The notes under the pieces: model-generated
Database searches by the model: none
Told to the model about the DNA's origin: nothing
What the model saw: only the letters and a program-made list of their open reading frames with translations
Translations under genes and position numbers: made by a program
Shown here: positions 53,157 through 62,233 of the stretch, one piece after another
Numbering within the stretch: the first letter of the stretch is position 1
Layout of the letters: each line of letters begins with the position of its first letter
Assembly: GCA_030539165.1 (NCBI GenBank)
Contig: JAUNSO010000001.1
Coordinates: forward strand, 143,607-207,606
Direction: 5' to 3'
Source: a bacterium
Lineage (GTDB): Bacteria; Bacillota; Clostridia; Lachnospirales; Lachnospiraceae
Length of the DNA: 64,000 bases

Positions 53157-54497
53157 TTAATATAAAATAACCCCTGTTGCAATAGACTGAGGTGCTGCTT
53201 TGATGTCTGCCAGCATTCCGTTCAGACGCAGTCTGATCTGTTTTTCTGTCTGCTCCTGATTCAACAAAACAACAATCAAGGTTCCATCCGGATTTTGAAA
53301 TGCCGTCAGTTCCATATCCGCTGTGTACTTTGTCCACCCGATTCTCCTTGCCCCTGGCTGGATGTAATGACTGAAATGTCTTATGTATGCCAGCGTATTT
53401 CTTTCAATCAGCTGATTCTGCTTTGCATCATACAGATAGGGTGCATCACACAGGTTGCCGGCATGATTGGGCCCGCCCTTCTCATCCAGCACCAGATTCC
53501 AGTCATAAAAAAGCTGCATTCCATGATTCATATTGCCGATCATATCATGGGCATATCGCTGTGCATTCCTCAGATAGTCATCCTTGTCATATTTATAATA
53601 CTCTATACATGCCTCTGACATTGCCAGTATCTTATCCGGATACTTCTCTCTGATCATGGACAAGGCTTCAAAGTGATCTCCGCTGTACCAGTGAAAGGCA
53701 ATCCCCTTTACCATATGATCGGTCTCGGCATCTATGATCGTTTCTGCTCTTTCAAAGGCACGCTCCTTATTGTGATCCCATATAAAGATTTCTATATCCT
53801 CCAGACTGTATTTTATAAATGCAGGATACAGAAAATCACGCAAAAACACCTTTTCTTCTTCTGCCGTATATCTGCAGGAATCCCACGGCTGTGACGCATT
53901 GGGTTCATTTTGAAGAGTCATTCTGTTTACATGTAGGCCACGTCTGCGCAAAAGTGTTATGTAGCGGCAGATATATTCTGCCCAGAAAGTATGGTATTCC
54001 GGTTTGAGCTTTCCCCCATGATCCCGTTCGCTATTCGTTTTCATAAAAGAAGGCGGTGACCAGGGTGATACCATGATTTCAATCGGTCTGCCACATATTT
54101 TTTGTGCGTCATCTAATAGTGGAAATACATACTGTTCCATATGATCGATTGAAAAGCTCTCCATCAAAACATCTTTTGGATCTGACATTGCCTCATAATG
54201 TCCACATGAGAAGTCACAGCTGTCAAGATGTATCCTGCCTAAGATATAATGCATCTCATGTTCGTCAAAGTAGTCGTGCAGCATGAGTTCCCTGCTTTCC
54301 TGATCCATGCCCGCATACACATATCCGGCAGATTCCGTAAATGCACCACCGAATCCAAGAAACTCCTGATAGCTCATCTGCGGATACAGATTGATAATAT
54401 CACGTTCCTCATCCTGATCAGGGTGAAACGGCAGTGTGACCGTTTCCACTTTTTTTTGATTTTCTGTAAAGGTTGTAGTCGTCAGATTCATCTGCAT
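53157..54497 (-). CDS. Glycoside hydrolase family 30 enzyme
   Basis: 446-aa GH30 (glucosylceramidase-like) hydrolase without signal peptide. YQEFLGFGGAFTESAGY opens the catalytic barrel, acid/base Glu is in MTLQNEPNAS and the nucleophile in LAMSEACIEYY; a beta-sandwich side domain ends the protein (LIVVLLNQEQTEKQIRLRL). GH30 members act on beta-1,6-glucan, beta-glucosides or xylan; the subfamily here looks like GH30_1 and so a beta-glucosidic bond is likely. First gene of the sensing/hydrolysis operon; its ribosome site is enclosed in a hairpin. Confidence 0.9.
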   Translation of the reverse strand: MQMNLTTTTFTENQKKVETVTLPFHPDQDEERDIINLYPQMSYQEFLGFGGAFTESAGYVYAGMDQESRELMLHDYFDEHEMHYILGRIHLDSCDFSCGHYEAMSDPKDVLMESFSIDHMEQYVFPLLDDAQKICGRPIEIMVSPWSPPSFMKTNSERDHGGKLKPEYHTFWAEYICRYITLLRRRGLHVNRMTLQNEPNASQPWDSCRYTAEEEKVFLRDFLYPAFIKYSLEDIEIFIWDHNKERAFERAETIIDAETDHMVKGIAFHWYSGDHFEALSMIREKYPDKILAMSEACIEYYKYDKDDYLRNAQRYAHDMIGNMNHGMQLFYDWNLVLDEKGGPNHAGNLCDAPYLYDAKQNQLIERNTLAYIRHFSHYIQPGARRIGWTKYTADMELTAFQNPDGTLIVVLLNQEQTEKQIRLRLNGMLADIKAAPQSIATGVILY

Positions 54498-54501
54498 AAA
54501 A

Positions 54502-54531
54502 ATACTCCTCCTATGTCATTTGGAGGAGTAT
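54502..54531 (-). promoter_or_regulatory. Hairpin enclosing the GH30 ribosome-binding site
   Basis: Perfect 10-bp arms ATACTCCTCC and GGAGGAGTAT (minus strand 54522-54531 and 54502-54511), loop of 10 bases. The GGAGG of the GH30 gene lies fully in the second arm, just before TTTTATG. It can hide the ribosome site, or form a DNA operator. Confidence 0.7.
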
Positions 54532-54579
54532 ATCATATGAAAGGACAAAATGATATGTCTGTGATTTTGTAAAAAGTGT

Positions 54580-55395
54580 TTATTTTTTGCAGACTCTGAT
54601 GATGCTGAACAAAGCAAACAGCACTATATTGACTGCAACAATGCTGGCACCCGTCGGAGTCGCAAATAAATAGGAAATCAGAAGCCCTGCCATAAAGCAC
54701 ACCACCGACACCACTGCCGCACAGATCACAACTGAACGAAATTTCTTAAAGACACGCATAGCGGTCAGTGCCGGAAAGATAATCAGACTGGAGATCAGTA
54801 GTGTTCCCATCATTCTCATGCCAAGCACGATCGTGATTGCCGTCAAAAAAGCAATCATCAGATTATATACCTTTGTTCTCATACCTGTGGCTGCAGCAAA
54901 GGTCTCATCAAATGTAATGGCAAAAATCCTGTGATAAAACATGATAAACAAAATCAATACCAGTACAGATAAAATCACACTCAGGATCACATCGCTTTCC
55001 GTCATGGATAAAATAGAGCCAAACATGTAATTCACCAGATCCGCATTCATGCCCGGAACTAAAGATACGACCAACACTCCGACTGCCAGTGCACCTGTAG
55101 AAATAATTGCAATGGCGGCATCACCCTTGATATGACTGCTCTCACTGATTCTGAGCAGCAGAAAGGCAGCCAGTACGACTACCGGAATAGAGACTGCAAG
55201 AGGTGCCAGCCCCAATGCCGCAGCAATCGCCAGTGCGCCGAAGCCCACATGTGACAGGCCGTCCCCGATCATGGAATAACGCTTTAATACAAGCGAAACG
55301 CCAAGCAAAGCAGCACATAAGGATACCAGTATGCCTACAATCAATGCTCTTCGCATGAAATCAAATGCAAACATCTCTTCTATATATGAGATCAT
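54580..55395 (-). CDS. Zinc/manganese ABC transporter permease
   Basis: 271-aa ABC-3 family permease with about eight helices (ALIVGILVSLCAALLGVSLVL, IVVVLAAFLLLRI, VILSVILSVLVLILFIMFYH). Motif YSMIGDGLSHVGFGALA is the family signature. It follows the metal-binding protein gene by one base. No ATPase gene adjoins. Confidence 0.92.
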   Translation of the reverse strand: MISYIEEMFAFDFMRRALIVGILVSLCAALLGVSLVLKRYSMIGDGLSHVGFGALAIAAALGLAPLAVSIPVVVLAAFLLLRISESSHIKGDAAIAIISTGALAVGVLVVSLVPGMNADLVNYMFGSILSMTESDVILSVILSVLVLILFIMFYHRIFAITFDETFAAATGMRTKVYNLMIAFLTAITIVLGMRMMGTLLISSLIIFPALTAMRVFKKFRSVVICAAVVSVVCFMAGLLISYLFATPTGASIVAVNIVLFALFSIIRVCKK

Positions 55396-55396
55396 T

Positions 55397-56353
55397 TTAT
55401 TGCAATGCCTCCTTCAGATTTTTAAGGTTGCCCTGCATAATACTCAGATAGCTGACACCGGCATCCATATCCGCCTGATCTACATTGTGACAGGAATGAA
55501 ACAGCAGCTTCTTGGCTCCTGTACTCTCACAGATCGCATCTGCTACCTTCTCATTGGAAAACTCAATATGAAATACCACCGGGATCTGCTCCGTCTTCAC
55601 CTGATTGATCAAAAAGGAAATCGTAGCAGCACTCGGTTCCGTCTCTGCAGAGCAGCCCGGAAAAGCAGCATAATACTCCAGTCCGTATTCCTCCGTAAAA
55701 TAACGGAACGGAAACCGGTCTCCGAAAACCAGAACTTTATGAGCGGCTCCACTGACCAGATCACGAAATTCCTGATCCAGTGTATCCAGCTTCGCAATAT
55801 AGGAATCACAGTTTTTTTGATAAAACTCCGCATTCTTTGTATCCGCTGCCTGAAGTGCCTCTGTGATCTTCTCTGTGATCAGGATGGCATTGACCGGTGA
55901 TGTCCACACATGCTCATCATACTCCGTCTCTTCTGCATGCGCTTCATCCTCATGATGTTCCTCAGACTGCATTCCCTCAACGACCTCTTCTTCCACAGCA
56001 TCCACGCAGTCCATCAGGGAAATCAGCTGCATATGGCTTGTGTCCATAGAAGCCAGGATATCATCTATCCATGCATCCGATTCGCCACCTACATAAATAA
56101 ATACATCACTGTTCTGTATCGCGATAATATCCTGCGGGGTCGGTTCGTATGAATGGCTCTCTCCGCCTGGTGGCAGCAGCAGCCTGAGATCTACTTGATC
56201 TCCTGCTATCTCACGGGTAAAATCATATTGCGGAAAGATTGTCGCTGTCACATTGATCTTATCCGGATCATCCTGTATGGTATTTTGTTTCTGACAGCCT
56301 GCAGCTACAATACATAAAAGCAGGACAGTCATCAGTAACCTGACTTTTCTCAT
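55397..56353 (-). CDS. Zinc/manganese ABC transporter binding lipoprotein
   Basis: 318-aa cluster A-I (ZnuA/AdcA-like) binding protein, lipobox LLLCIVAAGC. Metal ligands appear as GGESHSYEPTP and later VWTSPVN, GDRFPFRYF and VFHIEFSNEKVAD. A His/acidic loop EEHHEDEAHAEETEYDEH before the VWTSP segment is typical of zinc carriers. Start at 56353 is chosen because GGGAG sits 6 bases upstream. Operon of two with the permease. Confidence 0.9.
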   Translation of the reverse strand: MRKVRLLMTVLLLCIVAAGCQKQNTIQDDPDKINVTATIFPQYDFTREIAGDQVDLRLLLPPGGESHSYEPTPQDIIAIQNSDVFIYVGGESDAWIDDILASMDTSHMQLISLMDCVDAVEEEVVEGMQSEEHHEDEAHAEETEYDEHVWTSPVNAILITEKITEALQAADTKNAEFYQKNCDSYIAKLDTLDQEFRDLVSGAAHKVLVFGDRFPFRYFTEEYGLEYYAAFPGCSAETEPSAATISFLINQVKTEQIPVVFHIEFSNEKVADAICESTGAKKLLFHSCHNVDQADMDAGVSYLSIMQGNLKNLKEALQ

Positions 56354-56400
56354 ATTCATCTCCCATTTCATCTACCATCATTTACAGACAAACAATATCT

Positions 56401-56429
56401 ATTATAATATCCATAGGAAGGATTGTCCA
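56401..56429 (-). promoter_or_regulatory. Promoter of the zinc-uptake genes
   Basis: TGGACA (56424-56429), 17-base spacer, TATAAT (56401-56406) on the minus strand. No clear Zur box was seen. Confidence 0.7.
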
Positions 56430-56498
56430 TATAACAAATTGTAACCGCTGTTGTTTTGCCGGCATATATTGAATCAAACCCTAATCAGGTAATTCATT

Positions 56499-57032
56499 AT
56501 GGCTAAAATAATCCTTGATGCCGGTCATGGCGGTTCTGATCCTGGTGCCGTCTATGACGGAAGGCAGGAAAAAGATGATACTCTTGCGCTGGTTCTGGCC
56601 ATCGGCGAAATACTGGCTGAAAACGGACTTGAAGTCTTCTATACACGAACGGTAGATAAATATGAAAACCCATATGAAAAGGCTGCAGAGGCCAATGCGT
56701 CCGGCGGAGACTATTTTGTATCCATTCACAGGAATTCTTCGCCCTATCCCAATACCTACTCCGGCGTAGAAACACTGCTGTACTCAGCATATGGCGCAGC
56801 CTACGAAATGGCAGTCAATATCAATGAACAGCTCGAACGTGTCGGTTTTCAAAATCTCGGTGTCAATGAACGACCCAATCTTGTCGTACTGCGTGACACA
56901 GATATGCCTGCCGTTCTCGTTGAAGTCGGATTCATCAATACTGTAAATGATAACTGGCTGTTAGACTCCAATTTTCAGGAAACAGCTATGGCAATCGCTG
57001 ATGGAATTATGATGACCGTGTGGAGCTACTGA
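56499..57032 (+). CDS. N-acetylmuramoyl-L-alanine amidase (Amidase_3)
   Basis: 177-aa single-domain zinc amidase that cleaves the bond between muramic acid and L-alanine in peptidoglycan. Zinc and catalytic residues are visible: LDAGHGGSDPGAV, the Glu in GRQEKDDTL, SIHRNSS and VLVEVGFINT. No signal peptide or wall-binding domain, so it may be a non-classically released or spore/phage-like lysin, or an intracellular enzyme. The ribosome site is weak (AGGT). Converges on the DUF5662 gene. Confidence 0.9.
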   Translation: MAKIILDAGHGGSDPGAVYDGRQEKDDTLALVLAIGEILAENGLEVFYTRTVDKYENPYEKAAEANASGGDYFVSIHRNSSPYPNTYSGVETLLYSAYGAAYEMAVNINEQLERVGFQNLGVNERPNLVVLRDTDMPAVLVEVGFINTVNDNWLLDSNFQETAMAIADGIMMTVWSY

Positions 57033-57048
57033 ACCACACGGTCATCAT
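57009..57048. terminator. 15-bp perfect inverted repeat over the amidase stop codon
   Basis: Arms 57009-57023 and 57034-57048 are exact complements; the loop contains the TGA. Lying between two convergent genes it may be a bidirectional terminator, although no strong T run follows. Confidence 0.55.
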
Positions 57049-57071
57049 GATCTGTCCATAATATCATTTGT

Positions 57072-57608
57072 TTATCTTTTCTTTCCCAGTATCTTGACTC
57101 TGATATAGCGATATGTTTCTTTTTCGCCCTTGTCTCTCAGCATCGTCAGGAGTTTTTCAAGCAATGCCTTAGACTCCTTTTCCATAATGATATGCTCTTT
57201 CCCCTTCATATAATAGTTAAGCGGATCCGCATCTGTATACTTTTTGCCATTATAATTCTTACATGCCGCCACTCTGTCCATGAACATCTCTATGATGTAT
57301 TTCGTCGGCATCTTAGCAGGTACAAAACCCTTTAATTCTGTCGCACTGTAATCCATCCAATATTCAAAATGATGTTTATTGCGCCCTTTATGATGCAGCC
57401 AGGCACCTGAATAGCCCAGTTCTTCCCTCTCTGCATTATTGGGTGAACGATAGCCCTGATAATACTTGGCTCCTGTCCAGAACTCTGCCGGTGAATATTT
57501 ACTCAGATCATGTACCAGCCCCCGCCAGTACAGACCAACCTGAAAGCATCCCTTTCTGACCAGATACCGGTGTTTCGTGATTGTCATAAAATGTTTGTAT
57601 GCCTGCAT
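57072..57608 (-). CDS. DUF5662 family protein
   Basis: 178-aa protein of the DUF5662 family common in Firmicutes and phages; function unknown. Conserved parts: LVRKGCFQVGLYWRGLVHDLSKYSPAEFW, AWLHHKGRNKHHFEYWMDY and TKYIIEMFMDRVAACKNY, with several His/Asp residues (VHDLS, HHKGRNKHH) suggesting an HD-like metal site. Start at 57608 follows AGGAG; it lies 23 bases from the 3' end of rnpB, with no terminator between, so both may be on one transcript. Confidence 0.85.
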   Translation of the reverse strand: MQAYKHFMTITKHRYLVRKGCFQVGLYWRGLVHDLSKYSPAEFWTGAKYYQGYRSPNNAEREELGYSGAWLHHKGRNKHHFEYWMDYSATELKGFVPAKMPTKYIIEMFMDRVAACKNYNGKKYTDADPLNYYMKGKEHIIMEKESKALLEKLLTMLRDKGEKETYRYIRVKILGKKR

Positions 57609-57630
57609 GCTTTCACTCCTAAATGGAATT

Positions 57631-58010
57631 ATAAGCAAGTCTGTAAGCCGGGTTATGTGCCGCTGTCACAAGGACAGCCGGTGATGATCATCTATCTCGT
57701 ACTGCTGTTGCCAACAGTCTCAAGCGACCCACCTGAAAGCACGACGGGCCGCCGTATCGCTTTCTATTCGGTCTTGCTTCGAATGGGGTTTACATATGCC
57801 CTGTACGTTACCGCACAGGCGGTAGTCTCTTACACTGCCCTTCCACCCTTACCTCGCACAGCAAGCTATGCGGCTGGCGGTATATTTCTGTTGCACTATC
57901 CTTGGAGTCACCTCCACCGGACGTTATCCGGCATCCTGCCCTGTGAAGCCCGGACTTTCCTCACCCCGGACCTTTCGGTACTAAGGGGCGCGATCATCTG
58001 ACTTACTTAT
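57631..58010 (-). ncRNA. rnpB: RNase P RNA, bacterial class A
   Basis: Catalytic RNA that matures tRNA 5' ends. On the minus strand the conserved GAGGAAAGTCCGGGCT lies near the 5' end, the ACA-AACCCGGCTTACAG type block near the 3' end, and AGAGACTACCGCC-like core sequences between. Ends ATAAGTAAGTC and GACTTGCTTAT pair to form P1, which fixes the limits. Length ~380 nt is usual. Confidence 0.96.
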
Positions 58011-58022
58011 AAACCATTCATT

Positions 58023-58051
58023 ATTCTACATGAGACCTATGATTTTTGCAA
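58023..58051 (-). promoter_or_regulatory. Promoter of rnpB
   Basis: TTGCAA (58046-58051), 17-base spacer, TAGAAT (58023-58028); the first base of P1 is 12 bases after the -10. Confidence 0.7.
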
Positions 58052-58056
58052 GCGGC

Positions 58057-61000
58057 TTATTTTCTCTGAATCAGCTCGCTGATGGTCATGAAGAGTTTAT
58101 CATTATCAATCGGCTTTGTCAGATAGCAGTCCATTCCGACATTCTTGGCCTTTTCGATGTCCTCCGGGAAGCCATTTGCGGATACACCAAGAATCGGTAT
58201 TGTATGTGCATCGACTCTTCCAGATTCACGAATTTGTTCTGTTGCCATGATACCATCTACCTGCGGCATTCTGATATCCATCAGAATACAATCAAAAGCT
58301 TTTTCCGGTGCCTCCATATAGGTTGCTACTGCCTCTGCTCCGCCTTCTGCCTCTACATAGGTCATTCCTTCATATGCAAGCAGAGAACCAAGAATCTTTC
58401 GATTCATTTCGTTGTCATCCACGATCAATGCATGACACCCTGACAGCTGATAATCCTGCAGTTCCTCTATTGTATTCATCTTGACAGGATTCCCGTCCTG
58501 ATCTGTATACTGTTCCAGCAGTACATGGATCGTAAATGTGGAGCCTTTTCCGACCTTGCTCTCGACCTTGACATCACCGTTCATCAAATTGATCAAGTTG
58601 TATGCAATAGAAAGTCCCAGTCCCATGCTGCTAGATTCATTGGCATCATTCCTTTTTTCTCTGGCAAACGGTTTAAACAGATTCGGAATAAAGCTCTCAC
58701 TGATTCCGATTCCCGTATCAGATATTACAAAGCAGATGGATGTCTTGTGATTCACTGTTGCTTCCTCTGCCACCTTCAATCCGATCTGTCCGCCTCTCGG
58801 TGTATATTTTACAGCATTGGAAAGGAAATTCAGCAATATCTGCTGCAGTCTTGATTTACTGCCTACATAAAAGGAATCAAACCGATCCGGCACAGATAAA
58901 TTAAAATGCAGCCCTGCTTTTTCAATTTCAGGATTGATAATGGAAACCACCTTATCGATCACATCCGGCATAGAAAATGGCTCAACAGGCGTCTCTGCAT
59001 CAAACTGATCTGCTTTGGTCATTGCCAGTATATCTGCTACGATGGAATTCATATATTGAATCGTATCAGACATCTTGCTCAGACTGCTTCCGAGTGCCTC
59101 CCTGTCTTCGACCTGAGCACGAGCCTTTTCTGCAACACCCTTCAGCTCTAACATCGGTGTTCTGATTTCATGTGCAATCTTAGACAGATAATCGCTCTTG
59201 GCATCGCTTGCCTGCTGGGCGATATTCAGCTTCTGCTCTGCATTTTCCAGTTTTGCCTGACCCTGTTTCTGAGTCGTGACATCTACTAAGGTAATGACAC
59301 ATCCCAGTATTTTATTCTCTGTTGTCCTGTAGGGTGCCACACGCATGAAGAATATTTTCTTCTTTCCAGTCATAACCTCACGTTCATCAGGAACAAGCGT
59401 CTTCAATACATTATCACAGATTTCGATAATATCTACTGTCGGGAAGTGATAGGATATAAACTTTAACGATCTTCCGATATCGTGATCCATGACACTGAAT
59501 TCTGATGCCACATAATCTGTGTAGCGTCGAATACTGAGCTTGTTGTCTACAAAGATCATACCGATCAGCGTTGATGACAGGAAGTTGGCAATATCATCAT
59601 TCATATCTGCCAGCTCAGTCAGCTTCAGCTGATACTCTGTATTTACCGTGTACAACTCCTCATTCACAGACTGCAACTCTTCATTGGAACTCTGCAGCTC
59701 GTCATTGGCAGTCAGCAGCTCCTCATTGGCCGCCTGCAGCTCCTCATTGACACATTCCTGCTCCGTCACACTTCTGTTCAGTTTGTCCTGTACCCCTGAC
59801 AGATCCTGTTCCAGATCTGTGATACGCTGGGATGCCACTCTGTCAATCTCATAGGGAATCGCTTCTGCCAGTTCCCCACGTTGTTTTGTATCTGTAAAGA
59901 TCAGACCGTAATAATTCTCACGTGTCAGCTCTTTTTTACCAATCGGCGTAGCGGTCAGATTAATGATCGCCTCTTCGCGTTCTCCATTAAAGCAGATGTC
60001 CTTATACTGTACCATCTGCTGTTTTTCACGAGCTTCCTTCAGCAAGGTGGAGACGGGTATCTTCAAAGCCTCCGTCAGGACATCATAAAGACCGTTGCTG
60101 ACCTTACCGATGGAAAAATGTACATAATTGCTGTTTTCTCCATAAGTATGTACCAGTTCATTTTTATCATTCACGATCAGACACGCCGGCATAAAACGCT
60201 CTAATAATGTCGTGTCGATGGAATCGCGTTCTGTCATGTCGATCTCACCCATATTAACCTTCCGGTCTCTATGTGAATCTGGATCTTCCAGAAAGTCCTC
60301 ATCCATCAATCCGTTTTGCAGGAACGGGATTGCTTTGGCACCTGCAATCTTGATATCAGCCCGGTGTGAAAATATCTTTGCCGCCGCATCCACTACAGGA
60401 TAGGCTTCCGTATAAGCACCAATTGCCTCTGATTTACCAAGGAACAGATAGCCTCCGTCTCTCAGAGAATTATGAAAAATCGCAAACAGATCATTCTGCA
60501 GTACCGGCTGGAAATAAATCAGCATATTACGGCATGAAATCAGATCCAGTTTGCCAAAAGGCGGATCCTGGAATACATTGTGCGGTGAAAATACGATCAT
60601 TTTCCGTATATCACGATTAACAGCGTATGTATTGTTCTGTCTGGTAAAGTAATGACTCAGCCGTGCGGTTGAAACAGAATCTATAATATTCTCACTATAG
60701 GTTCCCTTACCGGCAAATGTCACAGCCTCTACATCCAGATCTGTTGCAAATATCTTGATGGTTCGCTTGATCTTTAATGTCTCCATCACTTCGCAAAATA
60801 ATATCGCAATGGAATATGCCTCTTCACCGGTAGAGCATCCTGCAACCCATGCACGAATGGGTTCCTCTGCCGTACTGTGAATCAGAATATTCTGGATTGC
60901 CTTCTCCTTCAGGCTTTGGAAAAACTCCGGATCACGAAAGAAATTTGTCACACCGATCAATATTTCTTTTGAGAGTGTCTTTACTTCATCTGATGATTCA

Positions 61001-61818
61001 TATAAAAAGTCCACATAATCCTGCAGTGTCTCTTTGTGCGTCAGCATCATACGTCTTTCAATCCTGCGCAGGATTGTGTTCTGTTTATAGTGTGTGAAAT
61101 TAACATTGCTGATCTTCTTCAGGATTGCATAGATCCGTTTCATCAGCTCCTCATCTATCTGCCGTTCTGTCTTGAGAGGCTGTGTTCCACTGTGGGTGGT
61201 ATTGGATATATGCTGCAGTTCCAGTGCGATCTCCTCCGGTGTCAGCTGGGCGTCTACCAGTCCTGTTCTCAGGGCACTTCTCGGCATACCGTCAAACTTT
61301 GCATTATCCGGCTCCTGTACGATGATCATTCCATCGTTCTCTTTGATTGTCTTGATACCATTGGTTCCGTCAGATCCTGTTCCTGATAATACGATGGCTA
61401 TCGCATGTGCACCTGCCTCCTCTGCCAGTGAGCGAAAGAACATGTCAATTGGCAGATTCAGCTCCTTCTCCTTCTGGGAACTTAGCATTAACTTCCCGTT
61501 AGAAACACGCATATTTTTTCCGGGCTGGATCACGTAGACATAGTCAGGCTTGATTTCCATGCCATCCTCTACCTGAAGAACCGGCATTTCCGTATATTTT
61601 GACAGAATCTCTCCCATCAGGCTCTTATAGTCAGGCGAAAGGTGCTGGATGACAATATAGGGAAACCCTGTATTGGCAGGAAGTGCTGTCAGCAGCTTCT
61701 GCAAAGCCTCCAGTCCGCCTGCAGATGCCCCTATTCCGACAATATACGGCTCTTTATTGTCACGGTTTTCTTTATTCTTAATCTCTTTTGCTTCCTTTAC
61801 TGTCGTATCCTCTGACAT
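58057..61818 (-). CDS. CheB-CheR-PAS-histidine kinase-receiver hybrid
   Basis: 1253-aa cytosolic signalling protein. CheB methylesterase-like domain at about 25-205 (Ser in GIGASAGGLEAL, His in IQHLSPDYKS, Asp in GTGSDGTNGIK); CheR methyltransferase at about 225-480 (WVAGCSTGEEAYSIAILF); coiled coil at about 665-745 (repeated LQ/NEEL heptads); PAS at about 750-870; HisKA/HATPase at about 885-1110 with SKIAHEIRTPML, SDTGIGISESFI and GLGLSIAYNL; receiver at about 1130-1250 with phosphoacceptor in CILMDIRMPQVDG. GGAG precedes the start. A separate Hpt gene is 32 bases upstream, completing a phosphorelay. Targets unknown. Confidence 0.95.
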   Translation of the reverse strand: MSEDTTVKEAKEIKNKENRDNKEPYIVGIGASAGGLEALQKLLTALPANTGFPYIVIQHLSPDYKSLMGEILSKYTEMPVLQVEDGMEIKPDYVYVIQPGKNMRVSNGKLMLSSQKEKELNLPIDMFFRSLAEEAGAHAIAIVLSGTGSDGTNGIKTIKENDGMIIVQEPDNAKFDGMPRSALRTGLVDAQLTPEEIALELQHISNTTHSGTQPLKTERQIDEELMKRIYAILKKISNVNFTHYKQNTILRRIERRMMLTHKETLQDYVDFLYESSDEVKTLSKEILIGVTNFFRDPEFFQSLKEKAIQNILIHSTAEEPIRAWVAGCSTGEEAYSIAILFCEVMETLKIKRTIKIFATDLDVEAVTFAGKGTYSENIIDSVSTARLSHYFTRQNNTYAVNRDIRKMIVFSPHNVFQDPPFGKLDLISCRNMLIYFQPVLQNDLFAIFHNSLRDGGYLFLGKSEAIGAYTEAYPVVDAAAKIFSHRADIKIAGAKAIPFLQNGLMDEDFLEDPDSHRDRKVNMGEIDMTERDSIDTTLLERFMPACLIVNDKNELVHTYGENSNYVHFSIGKVSNGLYDVLTEALKIPVSTLLKEAREKQQMVQYKDICFNGEREEAIINLTATPIGKKELTRENYYGLIFTDTKQRGELAEAIPYEIDRVASQRITDLEQDLSGVQDKLNRSVTEQECVNEELQAANEELLTANDELQSSNEELQSVNEELYTVNTEYQLKLTELADMNDDIANFLSSTLIGMIFVDNKLSIRRYTDYVASEFSVMDHDIGRSLKFISYHFPTVDIIEICDNVLKTLVPDEREVMTGKKKIFFMRVAPYRTTENKILGCVITLVDVTTQKQGQAKLENAEQKLNIAQQASDAKSDYLSKIAHEIRTPMLELKGVAEKARAQVEDREALGSSLSKMSDTIQYMNSIVADILAMTKADQFDAETPVEPFSMPDVIDKVVSIINPEIEKAGLHFNLSVPDRFDSFYVGSKSRLQQILLNFLSNAVKYTPRGGQIGLKVAEEATVNHKTSICFVISDTGIGISESFIPNLFKPFAREKRNDANESSSMGLGLSIAYNLINLMNGDVKVESKVGKGSTFTIHVLLEQYTDQDGNPVKMNTIEELQDYQLSGCHALIVDDNEMNRKILGSLLAYEGMTYVEAEGGAEAVATYMEAPEKAFDCILMDIRMPQVDGIMATEQIRESGRVDAHTIPILGVSANGFPEDIEKAKNVGMDCYLTKPIDNDKLFMTISELIQRK

Positions 61819-61850
61819 ATAATATGTCTCCTTTCACCCTCATCATCTGA

Positions 61851-62210
61851 TTAATTCAAACGGTTGCGAATTGCCTTTACAATCTCATCATAGCAAATTT
61901 CTGTCTGCTCATATAACTGATCAACTGCCCCGTATTTTCCGGCTCGAAGCATTACGACCAGTTCCCCCAGAGCATGATACAATGGAATAAAGCCCAGATT
62001 GCCCGCGAGTCCCTTGAGTGCATGCGCTGTTACAAATGCTTCCTCCCACTGATGGTCCTCGATAGACTGCCTCAACAGCTTCATAGTTGGTTCATCCGGA
62101 AAGGTTTTCAGATAAGAAATATAAATATCCTCATTTCCGTAAAACCTTTGGATTGATCCCTGAATATCTGTTTCACATTCCAGTAAAGCATCCTGCAATT
62201 CCTTTTTCAT
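61851..62210 (-). CDS. Hpt-domain phosphotransfer protein
   Basis: 119-aa single Hpt four-helix bundle; the phosphorylated His lies in TAHALKGLAGNLGF. It should shuttle phosphate to or from the receiver of the downstream hybrid kinase, with which it forms a probable operon. GGGGGA precedes the start. Confidence 0.93.
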   Translation of the reverse strand: MKKELQDALLECETDIQGSIQRFYGNEDIYISYLKTFPDEPTMKLLRQSIEDHQWEEAFVTAHALKGLAGNLGFIPLYHALGELVVMLRAGKYGAVDQLYEQTEICYDEIVKAIRNRLN

Positions 62211-62233
62211 ATTGAATCCCCCATTGATCCCCT

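Noticed and set aside
58057-61818. Two fused or frameshifted chemotaxis genes
   Set aside because: The frame is continuous and the CheB-CheR-PAS-kinase order is a known architecture.
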